Origin: Alloscardovia theropitheci
Lineage (GTDB): Bacteria; Actinomycetota; Actinomycetes; Actinomycetales; Bifidobacteriaceae
Direction: 5' to 3'
Length of the DNA: 64,000 nucleotides
Assembly: GCF_004332295.1 (NCBI RefSeq)
Contig: NZ_RXLP01000027.1
Coordinates: forward strand, 82,228-146,227
Shown: in pieces, positions 62,247 to 64,000 of the stretch
How the letters are laid out: every line of letters begins with the position of its first letter
Numbering within the stretch: position 1 is the first letter of the stretch
Made by a program: the position numbers and the translations under genes
Notes under the pieces: generated by a model
What the model was told of the DNA's origin: nothing
Database searches by the model: none
What the model saw: the letters and a program-made list of their open reading frames with translations, nothing else

Positions 62247-63956
62247 CTACAGATTATTTGCTGCCTTCTTCAAATCAATCTTCGCATTGAGATTATCGAT
62301 ATGACCAGATTCGGTTCCTGCCGAAGGATTCAATGTCGCATTAATAATAGATGGATTATTACTGTCCATTGCCTTGACAAGAGCATCTTTAACCTCTGAA
62401 TAAGTAGAAGCAACATAACTATCTCCGCCAAATGCACTTGAAAGATACTCATAATGAGCGCGTGGATCTAAATTCGTCGGGCTTGGTTGATTATCTACAA
62501 CTTTATCTGTTCCGTTATAGATACCGCCATTATTAAGAACTACGACTGTAACAGGAAGATGATAACGACAAATTGTTTCCATTTCCATCGCATCGAATCC
62601 GAATGCACTGTCACCCTCTAATGCAATGACACGTTTTCCAGTCTCAACGGCAGCTGCAATTGCATAGCCTAAACCAATACCCATTACACCCCACGTACCA
62701 CAATCAAGACGATGACGAGGAAGTTTCATATCAATAATATTTCTTCCCATATCAAGGGTGTTTGCACCTTCGCTGACAAGATAAGTATCTGGATGCTCAT
62801 TCATATATTCCTGAAGAGGAAGTAACGCGCCAAAGAAATTCAATGGTTCTGACGTCTTACCTGCTTCGAGCCTTGTCCTCATTTTTTCTTTATTTGAGAG
62901 TACAACGTTTTGCACGTCATCTAACCACTGAGATTCCACAGTTACTTCTTGCTCGTGAACGGCGTCAATGAGTTTGCGAAGTGAAGATTTCATATCCCCA
63001 AGAATTGGCGCATCAATTCGTCTGTTAGAGTCAAATTCATACGCATCGATATCAATCTGAATAACCTGTGCACTCTCATTGAAAACTGGCGCTTTTCCAT
63101 GTGACAACAACCAATTAAGCCGTGCTCCCAGAAGAATTATAGTGTCTGCATTCTTCAAGCTATACGAACGTGCAGCTGCTGCACTATGAGAATCGTCGTC
63201 TGGGATAAGACCTTTTGCCATTGACATTGGAAGATAAGGAACATTAAGGGTATCAATTAATTCCTTAACTTCCTTTTCTGCCCTTGCACTGGCAGCCCCT
63301 TTACCAACAATAACAAGTGGTTTCTGAGAATTCTTAATGATATTTATAGCACGAGAAATAGATTCATCTGAAGGTATAACCGATGGCGCAGGGTCTACGA
63401 TCTCATAAACATTATTCCCCTTCTTATCATCGATCATCATGCTTTCTATAGCTTCTGCTGGAAGATCAAGGTATACACCACCTGGCCTGCCGCTTACGGC
63501 CGTACGAATTGCACGCGCCACAGCTGTGCCCATATCCTCAGCCCGATTCACACGGAAAGCTGCCTTACAGAAAGGCTTAGCAATGTTATATTGATCAAGC
63601 CCCTCATAATCACCTTGATCCAAATCAATAATGTTTCGATCCGATGAGCCAGAAATCATAATGAGAGGAAAACAATTTTTTGTCGCTTGCGCAAGAGATG
63701 GCAACCCATTGAGGAAGCCAGGAGCTGAAACTGTCAGCGCGATACCTGGTTTCCCAGTAATAAATCCTGCTGCTGCAGCAGCATTCACCGCCGCATCCTC
63801 ACGGCGAAATCCGTAATAATTCATTCCCTCAATCTGCGCCAGACGAGCCAAATCAGTGACAGGTATACCTACTAATCCGTATATATTTTGTATTCCATTA
63901 ATTTTGAGTGCATCAATAAGTAATTCAGCCCCACTTTTCGTAGTACTATCGCTCAT
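62247..63956 (-). CDS. oxc: Oxalyl-CoA decarboxylase
   Basis: ThDP-dependent enzyme splitting oxalyl-CoA to formyl-CoA and CO2. The 569 residues have the three domains of the family. E53 (RREDAAVNAAAAAGF) activates the ThDP ring, and the ThDP/Mg site is EGDSAFGFDAME to VVLNNGG. The C-terminal region LNPSAGTESGHI matches the CoA-binding tail of Oxc. The start at 63956 is set by AAAGGAG; the frame extending to 63986 is leader. With the CoA-transferase it forms an oxalate catabolic pair, known in some bifidobacteria and lactobacilli. It needs ThDP, linking it to the thiamine importer at 7.8-10.9 kb. Confidence 0.95.
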   Translation of the reverse strand: MSDSTTKSGAELLIDALKINGIQNIYGLVGIPVTDLARLAQIEGMNYYGFRREDAAVNAAAAAGFITGKPGIALTVSAPGFLNGLPSLAQATKNCFPLIMISGSSDRNIIDLDQGDYEGLDQYNIAKPFCKAAFRVNRAEDMGTAVARAIRTAVSGRPGGVYLDLPAEAIESMMIDDKKGNNVYEIVDPAPSVIPSDESISRAINIIKNSQKPLVIVGKGAASARAEKEVKELIDTLNVPYLPMSMAKGLIPDDDSHSAAAARSYSLKNADTIILLGARLNWLLSHGKAPVFNESAQVIQIDIDAYEFDSNRRIDAPILGDMKSSLRKLIDAVHEQEVTVESQWLDDVQNVVLSNKEKMRTRLEAGKTSEPLNFFGALLPLQEYMNEHPDTYLVSEGANTLDMGRNIIDMKLPRHRLDCGTWGVMGIGLGYAIAAAVETGKRVIALEGDSAFGFDAMEMETICRYHLPVTVVVLNNGGIYNGTDKVVDNQPSPTNLDPRAHYEYLSSAFGGDSYVASTYSEVKDALVKAMDSNNPSIINATLNPSAGTESGHIDNLNAKIDLKKAANNL

Positions 63957-63993
63957 ATTTTCTCCTTTCAAATCGCAATTGGGCAATATACTA

Positions 63994-64000
63994 CCCCCCC
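63994..64000. repeat. Poly-C tract at the right edge
   Basis: At least seven C bases end the window, about 38 bp upstream of oxc (a G-run on the coding strand). Its full length is not visible. Confidence 0.6.

Overview
The window is chromosomal DNA of an AT-rich member of the Bifidobacteriaceae (a low-GC Bifidobacterium, or a scardovial genus such as Alloscardovia or Scardovia). This is inferred from gene order and protein types. The order trmH-like/pheS/pheT beside argC/argJ, lpd/DUF4191/glnA, and DUF3027/cold-shock protein/two-component system/WXG100/groEL/LytR_C is actinobacterial. The long LigA, single-chain ECF transporters, polyphosphate glucokinase and leaderless-type starts also fit. 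No rRNA, tRNA, CRISPR array, IS element or prophage gene was found.

Layout. 1-2.8 kb: arginine genes argJ (cut by the left edge) and argC behind ARG-box-like half-sites, then a DUF4190-like membrane protein. 3-7.8 kb: pheT, pheS and a SpoU methyltransferase. 7.8-10.9 kb: a TPP riboswitch, YkoE and a one-chain A-A-T ECF transporter for thiamine or its precursor. 11-13.9 kb: an unknown small membrane protein with tandem repeats in its leader, an M20 dipeptidase and a DUF3043 protein. 14.1-17.2 kb: alcohol dehydrogenase, SDR and alpha/beta hydrolase. 17.3-21.4 kb: dihydrolipoyl dehydrogenase-like protein, DUF4191 and glnA with a GlnR-like operator. 21.6-24.2 kb: a Fic protein, a small membrane protein and an anchored hydrolase. 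24.2-32.2 kb: a minus-strand run of overlapping genes (TPR protein, ligA, mrp, SGNH hydrolase). 32.2-37.2 kb: a GT-C-like membrane protein, FUSC protein, aminotransferase and ppgK. 37.2-38.1 kb: a frameshifted nitroreductase. 38.1-41.4 kb: an FMN riboswitch, RibU and a second one-chain A-A-T ECF transporter. 41.5-48.5 kb: a minus-strand redox cluster (anchored flavodoxin, ferric-reductase-type flavocytochrome, two anchored esterases, NmrA-like protein, MFS exporter, TMEM175-like channel). 48.8-52.8 kb: clpC and a tandem universal stress protein. 52.8-60.7 kb: DUF3027, cold-shock protein, histidine kinase and response regulator, WXG100, groEL, LytR_C. 60.9-64 kb: a CaiB-type CoA-transferase and oxalyl-CoA decarboxylase, an oxalate-degrading pair.

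How it fits together. Two vitamin uptake systems are each under their own riboswitch and each use a private fused energising protein. Riboflavin uptake could supply flavin to the many flavoenzymes here, most strikingly the envelope flavodoxin/ferric-reductase pair, which is the best candidate for an undescribed system. Most transcription units end in long near-perfect hairpins that often serve both converging neighbours.
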